Of a stretch of 64,000 nucleotides of DNA, positions 24,521 through 32,959 are shown piece after piece. Position numbers and translations under genes: made by a program. The stretch's first letter is position 1, and the number at the start of each line of letters is the position of its first letter. The notes under the pieces were generated by a model. That model had not been told where the DNA came from. It searched no databases and worked only from the letters and a program-made list of their open reading frames with translations. This DNA is from Mesorhizobium sp. Root102 (GTDB lineage Bacteria > Pseudomonadota > Alphaproteobacteria > Rhizobiales > Rhizobiaceae), in assembly GCF_001425625.1 (NCBI RefSeq), contig NZ_LMCP01000010.1, forward strand, positions 47,632-111,631, in the 5' to 3' direction.

Positions 24521-25713
24521 AGCGGCTGCGCATTTTCTTCTATGTCCAGCACCTGCTCGGTATCGGCCATCTGGCGCGCGCCAGCCGCATTGCGGCGGCT
24601 CTGGTCGATGACGGGTTTGACGTAACCGTCGTAACCGGCGGAGCGCCGGTCGCGGGGTTTCCGGGACCGGGGGTAAAATCTGTAACCCTGCCACCTGTCA
24701 CCTCCGGTAATGAAGGATTTTCCGGACTTGTCGACCTGCAGGGTAAACCCATCGACGATGATTTCAAGAAATCGCGTTCAGAGATGCTGCTCCAGGCATT
24801 TCGGGATTGCAGGCCTGATATCGTCATTGTCGAGGCGTTTCCATTTGGACGCCGGCAGATGCGTTTCGAACTCCTGCCGCTGATCGAGGCCATCGACGCG
24901 GCGTCGCCCAGGCCGCTGCTGGCGACGTCCGTCCGCGATATCCTTCAGGAGCGCCTCAAGCCGGGCCGAGACGAGGAAACGGTCGATCTCATCAACAGGC
25001 ATTTCGACCTGGTCATGGTCCACGGCGACCCGGCTTTCGTAACCATCGACAAGACATTTCCACTGGCTGGGGCGATCAGAGCTGAGATCACCTACACAGG
25101 GCTCGTTGCCGCGCCGCCATCGCCCGCGGCTTCCGAGCGCTTCGACGTTCTGGTGTCGGTTGGCGGCGGGGCTGCCGGAAAGAGCCTTGTCAGATCCACC
25201 ATCGCAGCGGCGCGGAATGCCAACAATGCTTGGAAATGGTGTTTGATCACCGGCCCAAACCTGCCCAAAGACGAGTTTGACGCGATCGCAGGCGATGCCA
25301 CGCCGGGCCTGTCCATCTTCCGGTTCCGCGAGGATTTCGCCAGCCTGCTGACCGGCGCCCGCCTGTCAGTCTCGCAGGCGGGTTACAACACGGTCTGCGA
25401 TGTCCTGCGCGCGGGTTGTCGCTCCCTGCTCGTGCCATTTGCAGCCGGCGGGGAAACCGAACAGACGTTTCGCGCCCTGATGCTCGAACAACTCGGTCTT
25501 GCAACGGTGCTGATGGAAAAGGACCTAACGCCGGAAGGTTTGGCGCAAGCGGTCGAACAGGCGCTTGGGGCACCGACACCATCCGCGCATCGTCTCGATC
25601 TAGAAGGTGCGCGTCACTCCGCGCAAATCCTGCGCGAGCGGTATCGAACATGGTCCCTAAAGATGGGGCCCCGTTTCGGAAAAGCTCATGATCAAACAGA
25701 CGATGGATCTTAG
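24517..25713 (+). CDS. Glycosyltransferase of the MurG-like GT-B fold (GT28-type), paralogue of the gene at 22060
   Basis: The 398-residue protein begins KRLRIFFYVQHLLGIGHLAR, the same GxGHLxR loop as the first gene of the operon. It ends with VSVGGGAAGK and SVSQAGYNTVCDVLRAGCRS, the donor-site region. TTG 24517 overlaps the previous stop (TTGA). GTG 24502 is an alternative start. The last 15 or so codons, ending KAHDQTDDGS, lie inside a rhizobial interspersed repeat (from 25668), so the natural C-terminus has probably been replaced or extended. Structural importance of that tail is doubtful. Function is presumably sugar transfer to the same glycan as its paralogue. Confidence 0.85.
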   Translation: MKRLRIFFYVQHLLGIGHLARASRIAAALVDDGFDVTVVTGGAPVAGFPGPGVKSVTLPPVTSGNEGFSGLVDLQGKPIDDDFKKSRSEMLLQAFRDCRPDIVIVEAFPFGRRQMRFELLPLIEAIDAASPRPLLATSVRDILQERLKPGRDEETVDLINRHFDLVMVHGDPAFVTIDKTFPLAGAIRAEITYTGLVAAPPSPAASERFDVLVSVGGGAAGKSLVRSTIAAARNANNAWKWCLITGPNLPKDEFDAIAGDATPGLSIFRFREDFASLLTGARLSVSQAGYNTVCDVLRAGCRSLLVPFAAGGETEQTFRALMLEQLGLATVLMEKDLTPEGLAQAVEQALGAPTPSAHRLDLEGARHSAQILRERYRTWSLKMGPRFGKAHDQTDDGS

Positions 25714-25812
25714 AGCAATTCGAGCAAAAGTGTGAAGCGGCTTTCCGTCCGGAATTGCGTCAAAACAAACACTTAGAGCAGTTCAGCGCACCTACGAAGC
25801 GCTGAACTGCTC
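25668..25812 (+). repeat. Rhizobial interspersed palindromic repeat (RIME-like), copy 1
   Basis: The region contains segments resembling a repeat widespread in rhizobial intergenic DNA: TTTCGGAAAAGCTCATGATC, then AGAGCAATTCGAGCAAAAGT, CGGCTTTCCGTCCGGAATTG and CGTCAAAACAAA, ending in a long hairpin. The core GGAATTGCGTCAAAACAAA recurs in inverted orientation at 30035-30120. The first 46 bases are translated as the end of the upstream glycosyltransferase. Assignment to the family rests on remembered consensus plus the matches inside this window. Confidence 0.75.
25772..25812. terminator. 16-bp perfect hairpin between convergent genes
   Basis: TAGAGCAGTTCAGCGC and GCGCTGAACTGCTCTA pair perfectly around the 9-base loop ACCTACGAA. 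It lies between the plus-strand glycosyltransferase operon and a minus-strand gene that ends at 25817, so it can act as a bidirectional terminator. It lacks a clear T-run and is also the palindromic end of the interspersed repeat. Confidence 0.6.
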
Positions 25813-25816
25813 TAGT

Positions 25817-26491
25817 CTAGACAGTTCCAATCAGCATGAAGCGCGTATAATTTTTTGTCGGCAGTTCGCCGGAGAACCGCACCTCCCGCAGCGCGGCCAT
25901 TGCTTCGAAGGCTGCGAGTGAAGCCACGCAGCTGATGTGTGTCGGCTCGCTGAAATAATCGTTCGATTGCAGCAGCACATTCGTGCCCCGCGGAAGCAGG
26001 GCAAGCCAGGCGCGCAGATCGGCTATGTGTTCGCAGCTCGTATTGACGACCAGGTCGGGACGCCCGGCCGCATAGTCGAGAGCGTACATATCTGCCGTCA
26101 ACGCCAGGAATCGTTCGCCAGCTTCCCGGTTGAGGGTCAGCGCGACCGGCGCGACTTCGGGATCGATGTCGATGCTATCGACCGCCGCGATGTCGAAGCG
26201 GGCGTCGTTGAAAAGCATTGCCGGCAATACGCCGTACCATCCACCCAGAACCCATATGCGCCTGAACCGGCCGCCGCCGCTTTCGAACAGCTTGTCGAGC
26301 GCCCACATCTTGCAGGCGACCTGCTTGTGGTTGAAGGCGTTGGCGATATCGGCCGTCGGATGCTTGGCGACGACGCGCGCCAACCCTGCCACGAGAGGGC
26401 GGTTGACATAGGCAGCAATTCCTCGCGTGAGGTCCAGGGCTTGCTCGTGCCAGTCCGTGCCGGCATTGCGTGGTTGCGTGACATCCATCAT
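25817..26491 (-). CDS. Class I SAM-dependent methyltransferase-like protein
   Basis: The protein of about 224 residues has a Rossmann-like core. WVLGGWYGVLPAML matches the glycine-rich SAM loop (motif I) and VDSIDIDPE the acidic residue that binds the ribose (motif II). PDLVVNTSCEHI is a plausible motif IV. The glycine motif is less canonical than usual, so catalysis is not assured. Starts are uncertain: ATG 26491 or 26488 precede the likely domain, and a GTG at 26524 would add 11 residues. It is on the opposite strand from the glycosyltransferases and the ABC protein on either side. The substrate is unknown. Confidence 0.65.
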   Translation of the reverse strand: MMDVTQPRNAGTDWHEQALDLTRGIAAYVNRPLVAGLARVVAKHPTADIANAFNHKQVACKMWALDKLFESGGGRFRRIWVLGGWYGVLPAMLFNDARFDIAAVDSIDIDPEVAPVALTLNREAGERFLALTADMYALDYAAGRPDLVVNTSCEHIADLRAWLALLPRGTNVLLQSNDYFSEPTHISCVASLAAFEAMAALREVRFSGELPTKNYTRFMLIGTV

Positions 26492-26759
26492 AGTCGTCTT
26501 GTATGGCGGGATTTCGGGCGACACAATGCAATCTTGCCCCCCGCAAGGCTGTTTGATCCGCGGATATGACTATGCTGCTAGCCGCTTTGCCATTACCCGG
26601 TGCCGGAGAGAGCCGGCTGCATCTGTCCGGACCGTTGGCGTCCTCCGTGCACCGCAGCTTCGAGACTGTCGTTGGCGAAGAAGAAATTGCCGGTACGCCA
26701 TTCGCCAGCAGGTGCTTTTACATCCTGCATCCTTCCAACTGAAGGGTCCACAGTCGCAT

Positions 26760-29474
26760 ATGGAACCCAGCCTAGCCCGCTATATCTGGACGCACACCAA
26801 GAAGCAGCAGCTCTGGATATTGATGATCGTCGTGCTTTCGATGATCCCGTATTTCATGTCCTTCGACCTGCCGAAGCTGATCGTCAACGGCCCGATCCAA
26901 GGTAGGGGCTTCGAGCAACCGGGCGCGACCCAGCCATTCATGAGGCTACACTATAACCTGCCGTTCATCGGCGAGGTCCTGGTCTTCTCCGGTTTTCAGC
27001 TCGGCCGCAAGGCGACGCTGTTTGCCCTGAGCCTTGTGTTCCTCTCGCTGGTCGTCGTCAACGGCCTGTTCAAATTCTACATCAACACCTACAAGGGCCG
27101 CCTCGGCGAACGCATGCTGCGGCGTATCCGCTTCAATCTGGTCGATCGTGTGCTGCGGTTTCCGCCGATTTACTTCAAGCGGGTGAAATCCGCCGAAGTG
27201 GCGACCATGGTGAAGGACGAGGTGGAGCCGCTGGGCGGCTTCATCGGCGATGCCTTCCTGCAGCCGGTGCTGCTCGGCGGTCAGGCGCTGACGGCCATGC
27301 TGTTCATCGTGGTCCAGAACGTCTGGCTCGGAATGATAGCGGCCGTGATCGTGGTGATCCAGATCGTGCTCATCCCGCGAATGCGGCGGCGGCTGATCGT
27401 GCTCGGGCGCGAACGGCAGTTGACGGCGCGCGCGCTTTCGGGCCGAGTTGGCGAAATCGTCGACGGCATCGGCGCGGTTCACGTCCACGATACATCAAAC
27501 TACGAGCGCGCCGACATAGCTGCCCGGCTCGGGCGCATCTTCAAGATTCGCTTCGATCTCTACCAATGGAAATTCATGGTGAAGTTCCTGAACAATTTTC
27601 TCGCGCAGATCACGCCGTTTCTGTTTTACATGATCGGCGGATATCTGGCCATCCAGGGGCGGCTGGACGTCGGCCAGCTCGTGGCCGTGATCGGCGCCTA
27701 CAAGGACCTGCCCGGACCGATGAAGGAACTGATCGACTGGGATCAGGATCGGCAGGATGTCCAGGTCAAATATCAGCAGGTCGTTGAACAGTTCACAGTC
27801 GAGGGTATCATCGCGCCGAAAATCGAGGCATTGACGATCGACGATCCCCCTCCGATTACCGACCCGCTGTCAGCGATCAGTCTCTCCATAGCAGACGATG
27901 GCGGTGCAGTGCTCCTCGACCGTATCTCCCTCCAGGTCAAGCCGGGTGAGACGGTGGCGCTGGTCGGGACCGCAACAGGTGGAGCGAACGCACTTGCAGA
28001 AGCCTTCGCGCGGCTGGTCTGGCCGACCAGCGGAAGGGTCGCTTCGGGCGCCGACGACCTGCTTGAACTCCCCGAAGCAGTGACCGGCCGGCGCATGTCC
28101 TATGCCTCGTCGGATGTTTTCCTGTTCCAGGCAAGCCTCCGCGATAACCTGCTCTACGGGTTGAAGCATGCGCCGCTGACATCGGTGACTTATGACGGTG
28201 CTGCGGCAGACCAGCGCGGCTGGGACATCGAGGAGGCGCGCCGGTCGGGCAATCCGGATCTTGATATCCACAGCGACTGGATCGACTATGCTTCCGCCGG
28301 CGCTACCGGCCCGTACGACCTCTTTGAAGCCGTGCGCCGGGTGCTCGACGCGGTTGTTCTGTCGCGCGACATTCTGGATCTTGGCTTGCGCTCTTCGGCA
28401 GACCTCACGCGCCACACGAAGCTTGCCGGGCGGATCGTCGAACTGCGTGCGGCGCTGCGAACCCGGCTGGAACACGAAGGGCTGAGCGGACTGGTGGTTC
28501 CTTTCGAACCGGGCGCCTACAACAAGGAAGCAACGATCGGTCAAAACCTGCTCTTCGGCGCTGCCGCCGGTCCCGAACTGGCCGACAGGGCTCTGGCGGC
28601 CAATCCCTATTTTGCTTCTGTGCTGAGGCAATCCGGCCTCGACCGCGCGCTCTACGAAATGGGTATGGAGATCGCGGAACAGGCGATCGAGCTGTTTGCC
28701 GACCTGCCGCCCGATCACCAGTTCTTCCAGCAGCTCGCCTTCATGAGCGCCGAGGAGATACCTGCCTACGAAACCTTGCTGCAACGGCTCAAGAACCGTC
28801 CCTACGAGGCAGTTTCGGAGAACGACCGCGCCATGATGGTCACCTTGAGCTTTGCCTATATCGAGCCACGCCACCGCTTCGGCCTGCTGAGCGACGAGCT
28901 GATGAGCAAGATCGTCGCCGCACGCAACCTGTTCTATGAAAACCTGCCGCCCGAGCTGCAAAATGCGGTCGAACGGTACGATCCTGCCAAATACATTGCC
29001 GCGGCTACCGTCATGGATAATGTCCTGTTCGGGCGTGTGGGCAACAACCATCCCGACGCGCCGGACCGCATACGCTCCATCGTCTATGACATTCTTGACG
29101 AACTGGGGCTCTATGCCGAACTTCTGAATGTCGGCCTGGACTTCAACGTCGGCTCCGGTGGCAGGCGGCTGACCAGTGGACAGCGACAGAAGCTCGATGT
29201 TGCCCGGGCCCTGCTCAAGCGCCCCGATTTTCTCATTCTCAACCGGCCGCTGGAGGCGCTAGACCAGCGTATGCAGGACAAAGTGCTGCGAAACGTGCTC
29301 GAGGAAGCCAGACGCGACGGCCATTCGCCGGCAATTGTGTGGGTCGTGACGAATCCGGCAATGGGGATGATGTTCGATCGCGTTGTCGTCTTCGACTCGG
29401 GTCGTTTGGTGGAAGACGGAACACACGAGACACTTTTGGCAGGGAACGGTATCTTCAAGGAACTTCTGTCATAG
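26760..29474 (+). CDS. ABC exporter-like protein with degenerate, split nucleotide-binding domain
   Basis: The 904-residue protein has an exporter-type membrane domain in residues about 1-320, with several hydrophobic stretches (WILMIVVLSMIPYF; LFALSLVFLSLVVVNGLFKF). The nucleotide-binding part is unusual. The Walker A position near residue 400 reads GTATGGANA, with no lysine. The signature (LTSGQRQKLDVARA) appears only near residue 805. The Walker B position reads LILNRPLEALD instead of LLLDEP, so both the Asp and the Glu are lost. About 300 extra residues separate Walker A from the signature. In that span a Q-loop-like segment recurs three times (ASLRDNLLYG, ATIGQNLLFG, ATVMDNVLFG). ATP hydrolysis is doubtful. 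A cNMP-binding protein gene follows after 34 bases. The ATG at 26760 was chosen because earlier sequence is not protein-like. Confidence 0.85.
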   Translation: MEPSLARYIWTHTKKQQLWILMIVVLSMIPYFMSFDLPKLIVNGPIQGRGFEQPGATQPFMRLHYNLPFIGEVLVFSGFQLGRKATLFALSLVFLSLVVVNGLFKFYINTYKGRLGERMLRRIRFNLVDRVLRFPPIYFKRVKSAEVATMVKDEVEPLGGFIGDAFLQPVLLGGQALTAMLFIVVQNVWLGMIAAVIVVIQIVLIPRMRRRLIVLGRERQLTARALSGRVGEIVDGIGAVHVHDTSNYERADIAARLGRIFKIRFDLYQWKFMVKFLNNFLAQITPFLFYMIGGYLAIQGRLDVGQLVAVIGAYKDLPGPMKELIDWDQDRQDVQVKYQQVVEQFTVEGIIAPKIEALTIDDPPPITDPLSAISLSIADDGGAVLLDRISLQVKPGETVALVGTATGGANALAEAFARLVWPTSGRVASGADDLLELPEAVTGRRMSYASSDVFLFQASLRDNLLYGLKHAPLTSVTYDGAAADQRGWDIEEARRSGNPDLDIHSDWIDYASAGATGPYDLFEAVRRVLDAVVLSRDILDLGLRSSADLTRHTKLAGRIVELRAALRTRLEHEGLSGLVVPFEPGAYNKEATIGQNLLFGAAAGPELADRALAANPYFASVLRQSGLDRALYEMGMEIAEQAIELFADLPPDHQFFQQLAFMSAEEIPAYETLLQRLKNRPYEAVSENDRAMMVTLSFAYIEPRHRFGLLSDELMSKIVAARNLFYENLPPELQNAVERYDPAKYIAAATVMDNVLFGRVGNNHPDAPDRIRSIVYDILDELGLYAELLNVGLDFNVGSGGRRLTSGQRQKLDVARALLKRPDFLILNRPLEALDQRMQDKVLRNVLEEARRDGHSPAIVWVVTNPAMGMMFDRVVVFDSGRLVEDGTHETLLAGNGIFKELLS

Positions 29475-29508
29475 TCTGGCAAACGCGAATTTAGGAAGGT
29501 TTGCGACA

Positions 29509-29958
29509 ATGCTGCTCAAGGATGAAGTTGGAATGCTGCAACGCGTTCCCTTGTTCTCTGGCATTGAGCCGGCAAAGCTCAAGCTGCTTGCGTTCACATC
29601 CGATCGCGTGAGCTACAGCGCCGGCGAGATTCTTTTCCGGCAGGGCGACGAGGCAGACGCCGCCTATGTCATCCTTTCCGGCAGGGCGGATATTCTGGTC
29701 GATTCCGACAGCGGGCCGATAAAAGTTGCCGAACTGCTGCCAAATTCGATTGTTGGCGAGATCGCCATATTGTGCAACAGCTCCCGCACTGCCACCGTCA
29801 GAGCGACAAGTTCACTGGAAGCCCTGAGAATCCGCAAGGATCATTTCCTGAGGCTTATGAAGGAGTTTCCGGAAATGACCATCGAGATATTGCGGGTTCT
29901 TGCCGATCGCCTAAGCCATACAACCGCGGATCTGATCGACGCACGAAGCGCCAGATAA
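29509..29958 (+). CDS. Stand-alone cyclic-nucleotide-binding domain protein
   Basis: The 149-residue protein is a single CRP-like cNMP-binding domain. It has a beta-roll start (LFSGIEPAKLKLLAF), PGE-like turn YSAGEILFRQGDEAD, and a phosphate-binding cassette GEIAILCNSSRTATV that keeps the arginine contacting the cyclic phosphate. It ends with the C-helix and has no DNA-binding domain, so it is not a transcription factor. The ATG at 29509 follows AGGAAGG. It lies 34 bases after the degenerate ABC protein and probably forms an operon with it. It may act as a cAMP-responsive regulatory subunit of that membrane protein, which is inference from context. Confidence 0.9.
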   Translation: MLLKDEVGMLQRVPLFSGIEPAKLKLLAFTSDRVSYSAGEILFRQGDEADAAYVILSGRADILVDSDSGPIKVAELLPNSIVGEIAILCNSSRTATVRATSSLEALRIRKDHFLRLMKEFPEMTIEILRVLADRLSHTTADLIDARSAR

Positions 29959-30034
29959 CGAATGACGCTCAATCCTCGCCGTCGTGACGGCACTGGCCTC
30001 TTGCTGAGAACGTCACCCGGAGAAACCTGTCTCG

Positions 30035-30120
30035 CCTCTTTGTTTTGACGCAATTCCCCAGGGAAAGCGTTACGCGCTTTTCCTGGGAAAACCGGTTCAC
30101 CCTTTTCCTGGAATTGCCCT
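30035..30120 (-). repeat. Rhizobial interspersed palindromic repeat (RIME-like), copy 2
   Basis: Read on the minus strand it gives GGGCAATTCCAGGAAAAGGG, TGAACCGGTTTTCC and finally GGAATTGCGTCAAAACAAA, matching copy 1 at 25668 in the opposite orientation. An extra internal inverted repeat is present (TTTCCCAGG/CCTGGGGAA type). It sits in the leader of the metallo-hydrolase gene. Confidence 0.75.
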
Positions 30121-30170
30121 GGCGGCAGTTCTTTGGCTACGATGGGCGAAGGGGACTGCGAAGGGTTTGC

Positions 30171-31025
30171 ATGGACGACGACGTTTTCCTGGTCAGGTTT
30201 TGGGGCGTGCGCGGCAGCATTGCGGTATCGGGCCCAGAATTCTCGCGCTATGGCGGCAACACGATCTGCATTGAGATGCGATGCGGCAAGCACACGCTTC
30301 TGTTCGACGCGGGCTCTGGCCTACGGTCAGCCGGCCGGGCGCTTCGGGCGTCGGGCGTGACCGATTTCGACCTGCTTTTCACCCATTGCCATTATGATCA
30401 CATCATAGGGCTGCCGTTTTTTGCGCCGATCTATGATCGGAGCGTCAAGGTTACCCTTTGGTCCGGGCATCTTGCAGGACGCATGACGACTCGGCAGATG
30501 GTCGACGAGTTCATGCGGCCGCCGTGGTTTCCGGTGAAACTGGATATCTGCAAGGCAAGCCTCGACTTCCGTGATTTCGTATCCGGAGACGTGCTTCGGC
30601 CACGCGAAGGGGTGGTAGTCCGAACCGGCAGTCTTATCCATCCGGGCGGCTGCATAGGCTACCGGGTGGAGTGGGGCGGCCGTGTCGTGGCAGTGATCAC
30701 AGACACCGAGCACGAGCCGGGCAAACTCGATCAGGCGGTGCTTGGCCTGATCGAAGATGCCGACCTCGTCATTTACGACTGCACTTACACCGAGGAGGAA
30801 ATGGAACGCCACCGCGGTGACGGGCACTCGACATGGCACCACGGCGTCAAGCTCTGTGAGGCGGCCGGTGCGCGGGGGCTTGCGCTGTTTCACCACGATC
30901 CGACACGCACCGACGAGCAACTGGACGAGATCGAGAAACTGGCCAAAGACAGGTTTGCCGGCGCTTTTGCCGCGCGGGATGGCCAGACGCTCAAATTTCC
31001 AGTCTCATTGCACAAAAAGCGCTGA
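30171..31025 (+). CDS. Metallo-beta-lactamase-fold hydrolase (PhnP/COG1235-type phosphodiesterase-like)
   Basis: The 284-residue protein opens VRFWGVRGSIAVSG and RYGGNT, the standard start of the PhnP-like group. It has the metal site THCHYDH near residue 70, a later aspartate in VITDTEHEP near residue 180, and a C-terminal HHD. Group members cleave phosphodiesters, including cyclic ones. The neighbour upstream is a cNMP-binding protein, and cyclases lie on either side, so a cyclic-nucleotide phosphodiesterase role is a fair hypothesis but is not shown by the sequence. The ATG at 30171 gives the usual N-terminus. The open frame back to 30045 runs through repeat DNA. It is convergent with the deacetylase-like gene two bases away. 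Confidence 0.85.
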   Translation: MDDDVFLVRFWGVRGSIAVSGPEFSRYGGNTICIEMRCGKHTLLFDAGSGLRSAGRALRASGVTDFDLLFTHCHYDHIIGLPFFAPIYDRSVKVTLWSGHLAGRMTTRQMVDEFMRPPWFPVKLDICKASLDFRDFVSGDVLRPREGVVVRTGSLIHPGGCIGYRVEWGGRVVAVITDTEHEPGKLDQAVLGLIEDADLVIYDCTYTEEEMERHRGDGHSTWHHGVKLCEAAGARGLALFHHDPTRTDEQLDEIEKLAKDRFAGAFAARDGQTLKFPVSLHKKR

Positions 31026-31026
31026 G

Positions 31027-31788
31027 CTATTTTCCTCTCCTGGCGCTGCGCCCGATCAATGTCCTGATCGGGCGCCATGCGCAGGGTTCAGTCCGCGCTG
31101 TGACTGCGAACAGCCGTTCGAGGAAAAGCCAGGCCGATTCATCATGTACGAGATGATGCGTGAGCAGGCCGACCGGTTCGTCGTCGAATGCATGCTGCAA
31201 GTGCGCGATGATAGCCTGGACCAATAGGCCATGATCGCGGCAGCCGCGCGTGCCATGCCAATCCATGATGTCGACATTGCTGTTGATCACCGCCAATGAA
31301 GCCGGCTTCGGCGGTCCATAGACCGACAATGCCGCAAATCCTATCGATCCAAGGTCGGATACCACGGCGGCGTCGATCCTGTTCCAGGGCGGCACCAGCA
31401 TCGGAACGGCACGCGCGCCGTGCAGTCCGGTTATGTGCGACAGTCCGCCAGCCAGATCGTCGAGCACCACCTTGCGTGGCCGATGCGCGCCGAGTTCCTG
31501 CTTTTTCTGGTCCTCGGGCGCATGATTTCGGTGCGCCCAGCCATGGATGGCGACCGTGGCATGCGGCGCCGTGCCAAGCCGGACGACAAGCTTCTCGTCG
31601 GTCTCGGCCGGAATGACGGCCAGAGTGACAGGAACCGCGAATTCACCGGTGAGGTCGAGCAGCCGATCAAGCGCAGGCGTCGGATCCACGGCGTCATCGT
31701 CGCGCAGCCAGAATTCTGCCTTGCGGCCCGCCCGTTGCCGGCGCGCCAGTTCTTCCACCAAGGGCTGCCAGATCGGATCGGTTGTCAT
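31027..31788 (-). CDS. Polysaccharide deacetylase-like (NodB-fold) protein
   Basis: The 253-residue protein matches a deacetylase-like clan seen with glycosyltransferases in rhizobia. It has the early EFWLRDDDA motif near residue 25, with several acidic residues at the metal position, then VPVTLAVIPA and AIHGWAHRNHAP, where two or three histidines could complete the site. LVPPWNRID near residue 130 corresponds to the substrate-groove PPxxR segment of the family. Catalytic residues appear present. The ATG at 31788 overlaps the stop of the upstream GT4 gene by four bases (ATGA), so the two are translated together. A role in trimming the acetylation of a surface glycan is likely. Confidence 0.75.
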   Translation of the reverse strand: MTTDPIWQPLVEELARRQRAGRKAEFWLRDDDAVDPTPALDRLLDLTGEFAVPVTLAVIPAETDEKLVVRLGTAPHATVAIHGWAHRNHAPEDQKKQELGAHRPRKVVLDDLAGGLSHITGLHGARAVPMLVPPWNRIDAAVVSDLGSIGFAALSVYGPPKPASLAVINSNVDIMDWHGTRGCRDHGLLVQAIIAHLQHAFDDEPVGLLTHHLVHDESAWLFLERLFAVTARTEPCAWRPIRTLIGRSARRGK

Positions 31789-32873
31789 GAGACCGGGATC
31801 TTCTTGAGAAGTTCGGCCAGACGCGCCGCTGCACAACCGATGGAACGTTCTTCGAGAACGAAACGTCTGGCTTCTGCGGCCATCATGGTTCTTTCGTCGT
31901 TTCGGGCCAGAAGCCTTTCAATGGAGGAAGCGAACGCCGCGCCATCGCCCGGCGGGGTCAGAAACCCGGTCCGGCCATCCCGCACGACCTCCGGTACGCC
32001 GGCAATGTCCTGAGCCACCACCGGAAGGCCGGCGGCCTGTGCTTCAAGATAGGCAACGCCATAGGCCTCGCCGTAACCCGGCCAGACGTAGATTCCCCCA
32101 GTGTAGAGGACATCCGGCACGGCGGCCGGCTCGATCGCGCCAAGCCATTCGATACGGTCGGCGGGCAAGCCGGCGAATTGCGCTTTGACCTCGTCACGGG
32201 CAGGCCCGTCGCCGACGACCGACATGGTCCAGGGCAGATGGCCGATCGCGCCGAGCGCTTGCGCCAGCATGCGATAGCTTTCGACTTTGTCACCCGGGCG
32301 CATCATGGCGACGGTTATGAGGCGCGTCGGACAACCCCCTGCCGGCATTTCGCGGAATGCCGAGGTGTCGATGAAGGGCAAAAGCATGCCGAAAGCGGCG
32401 TCGGGAATCGCATCTGTCAGCCCCTGGCGATCCCTTTGGGTGAAGCAGATGTTCAGCGCCGCCTGTTCGATGGCTCGCGCCACCAACGCTTGGCTATCGG
32501 CCCACAATCCGGCGTTGCGTCGCTTGGAATAGGAGGCTTCCGCTGTCACATAGGGGACAGCAAAGGCCGACGCCAGTTCGGGTCCGATCAAGTCGGGCGC
32601 CTTGTAATAGGGATGGTAGGTGAACCAGAGATCGGGCTTGCCGTCACGATCCCAAAGCCTGGTCAGCCGCGCGGCTTCCTCTCGGGCCTCGATCTTGAGC
32701 GCATCGAAACTTTTCGACTCCGGCTGGCGTAGATAGAAGCGCAACTCAGATGCCAGTTCGACGCTATGCCCTCCGTGCTCGAGCGCCTTGACCAGCATCC
32801 GTGCCATCTGGCGGTCGCCGGAGACGACCGGATGATTGGGTGACTTCAGCGGCGCGTAAAAGGCAATTCGCAT
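31785..32873 (-). CDS. Glycosyltransferase family 4 protein
   Basis: The 362-residue GT-B protein begins MRIAFYAPLKSPNHPVVSGD. The C-terminal donor domain has GYGEAYGVAYLEAQAAGLPV, the EX7E motif region, followed by DIAGVPEVVRDGRTGFL, all standard for retaining GT4 enzymes. The usual nucleotide-sugar lysine/arginine is not obvious because the RPGDKVESYRML segment replaces the more common R-x-K-G-x. It shares a four-base overlap with the deacetylase-like gene downstream. It is divergent from the DUF3095 gene with about 86 bases between. Confidence 0.87.
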   Translation of the reverse strand: MRIAFYAPLKSPNHPVVSGDRQMARMLVKALEHGGHSVELASELRFYLRQPESKSFDALKIEAREEAARLTRLWDRDGKPDLWFTYHPYYKAPDLIGPELASAFAVPYVTAEASYSKRRNAGLWADSQALVARAIEQAALNICFTQRDRQGLTDAIPDAAFGMLLPFIDTSAFREMPAGGCPTRLITVAMMRPGDKVESYRMLAQALGAIGHLPWTMSVVGDGPARDEVKAQFAGLPADRIEWLGAIEPAAVPDVLYTGGIYVWPGYGEAYGVAYLEAQAAGLPVVAQDIAGVPEVVRDGRTGFLTPPGDGAAFASSIERLLARNDERTMMAAEARRFVLEERSIGCAAARLAELLKKIPVS

Positions 32874-32959
32874 CGCGCGACCCTATCATCGGAAAGCCTG
32901 CGCAAGTCAATTTCGAAGCACGATCGACTTCACCTTCAAGCGTTGGAATGTGCTATCTA

